Assembly: GCA_030532815.1 (NCBI GenBank)
Contig: JAUNKI010000124.1
Coordinates: forward strand, 1-5,893
DNA length: 5,893 nucleotides
DNA from: Leptotrichiaceae bacterium
GTDB lineage: Bacteria > Fusobacteriota > Fusobacteriia > Fusobacteriales > Leptotrichiaceae
Direction of reading: 5' to 3'
The notes beneath the pieces were generated by a model. The model was not told the origin of the DNA and did not search any database. It worked only from the letters and a program-made list of their open reading frames with translations. Position 1 is the stretch's first letter. Each line of letters begins with the position of its first letter. Shown piece by piece: positions 5,816-5,893 of the stretch. The position numbers and the translations under genes are program-made.

Positions 5816-5893
5816 AACTATTATCTTTTTATAAATATGTTTTTTAATTATAATCTGTTATTTTAAATAAATTTGTACTGGTGTAAAAATAAG
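5816..5893. other. AT-rich non-coding end of window
   Basis: These bases are nearly all A and T. I see no ribosome site, reading frame or structured RNA. They may be the upstream region of a gene beyond the window edge. Confidence 0.4.

Noticed and set aside
1..5893. Defence system, toxin-antitoxin pair, CRISPR array or phage genes
   Set aside because: All four intact genes belong to recognised metabolic and transport families, and no regularly spaced repeats, integrase, transposase or nuclease motifs were seen.

Overview
The window comes from a very AT-rich bacterium. Intergenic DNA is almost entirely A/T, coding DNA is somewhat richer in G/C, Shine-Dalgarno sites are strong (GGAGG type) and codons are A/T-ending. 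Gene content and style suggest a fermentative, amino-acid-using anaerobe of the Fusobacteriota, most likely Leptotrichia or a close relative. That placement is an inference from composition and remembered protein style; no search was run.

Layout: positions 1-569 contain no intact gene. They hold a perfect AT palindrome followed by a T-run (9-40), a possible promoter (72-101), a decayed small reading frame with its own Shine-Dalgarno site (151-266), a nested hairpin with a T-run (241-278), a good sigma70-type promoter (TTGACT/TAAAAT, 422-449) and a 10-codon leader reading frame (488-520). Four intact plus-strand genes follow: a PLP-dependent trans-sulfuration enzyme of the cystathionine gamma-lyase/synthase type (570-1712), an AbgT-family transporter (1755-3308), a class I glutamine-amidotransferase-like gamma-glutamyl hydrolase of peptidase family C26 (3450-4193) and an APC-superfamily amino-acid permease (4198-5583). 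The last 310 bases are non-coding and are dominated by a 128-bp imperfect palindrome (5688-5815), which could be a bidirectional terminator, a MITE-like element, or both.

The first two genes lie 42 bases apart and probably share a transcript. The last two are 4 bases apart and probably translationally coupled. A 141-base AT-rich gap separates the pairs, with no convincing terminator, so one four-gene operon or two units are both possible.

Together the genes look like a small uptake-and-breakdown module: AbgT imports an acidic amide or peptide, the C26 enzyme cuts a gamma-glutamyl bond, the PLP enzyme handles a sulfur amino acid (possibly releasing H2S, ammonia and a 2-oxoacid), and the APC permease moves the resulting or exchanged amino acid. 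Each family call is strong. The shared pathway is a hypothesis. I did not find a defence system, CRISPR array, tRNA, rRNA or recognisable riboswitch.
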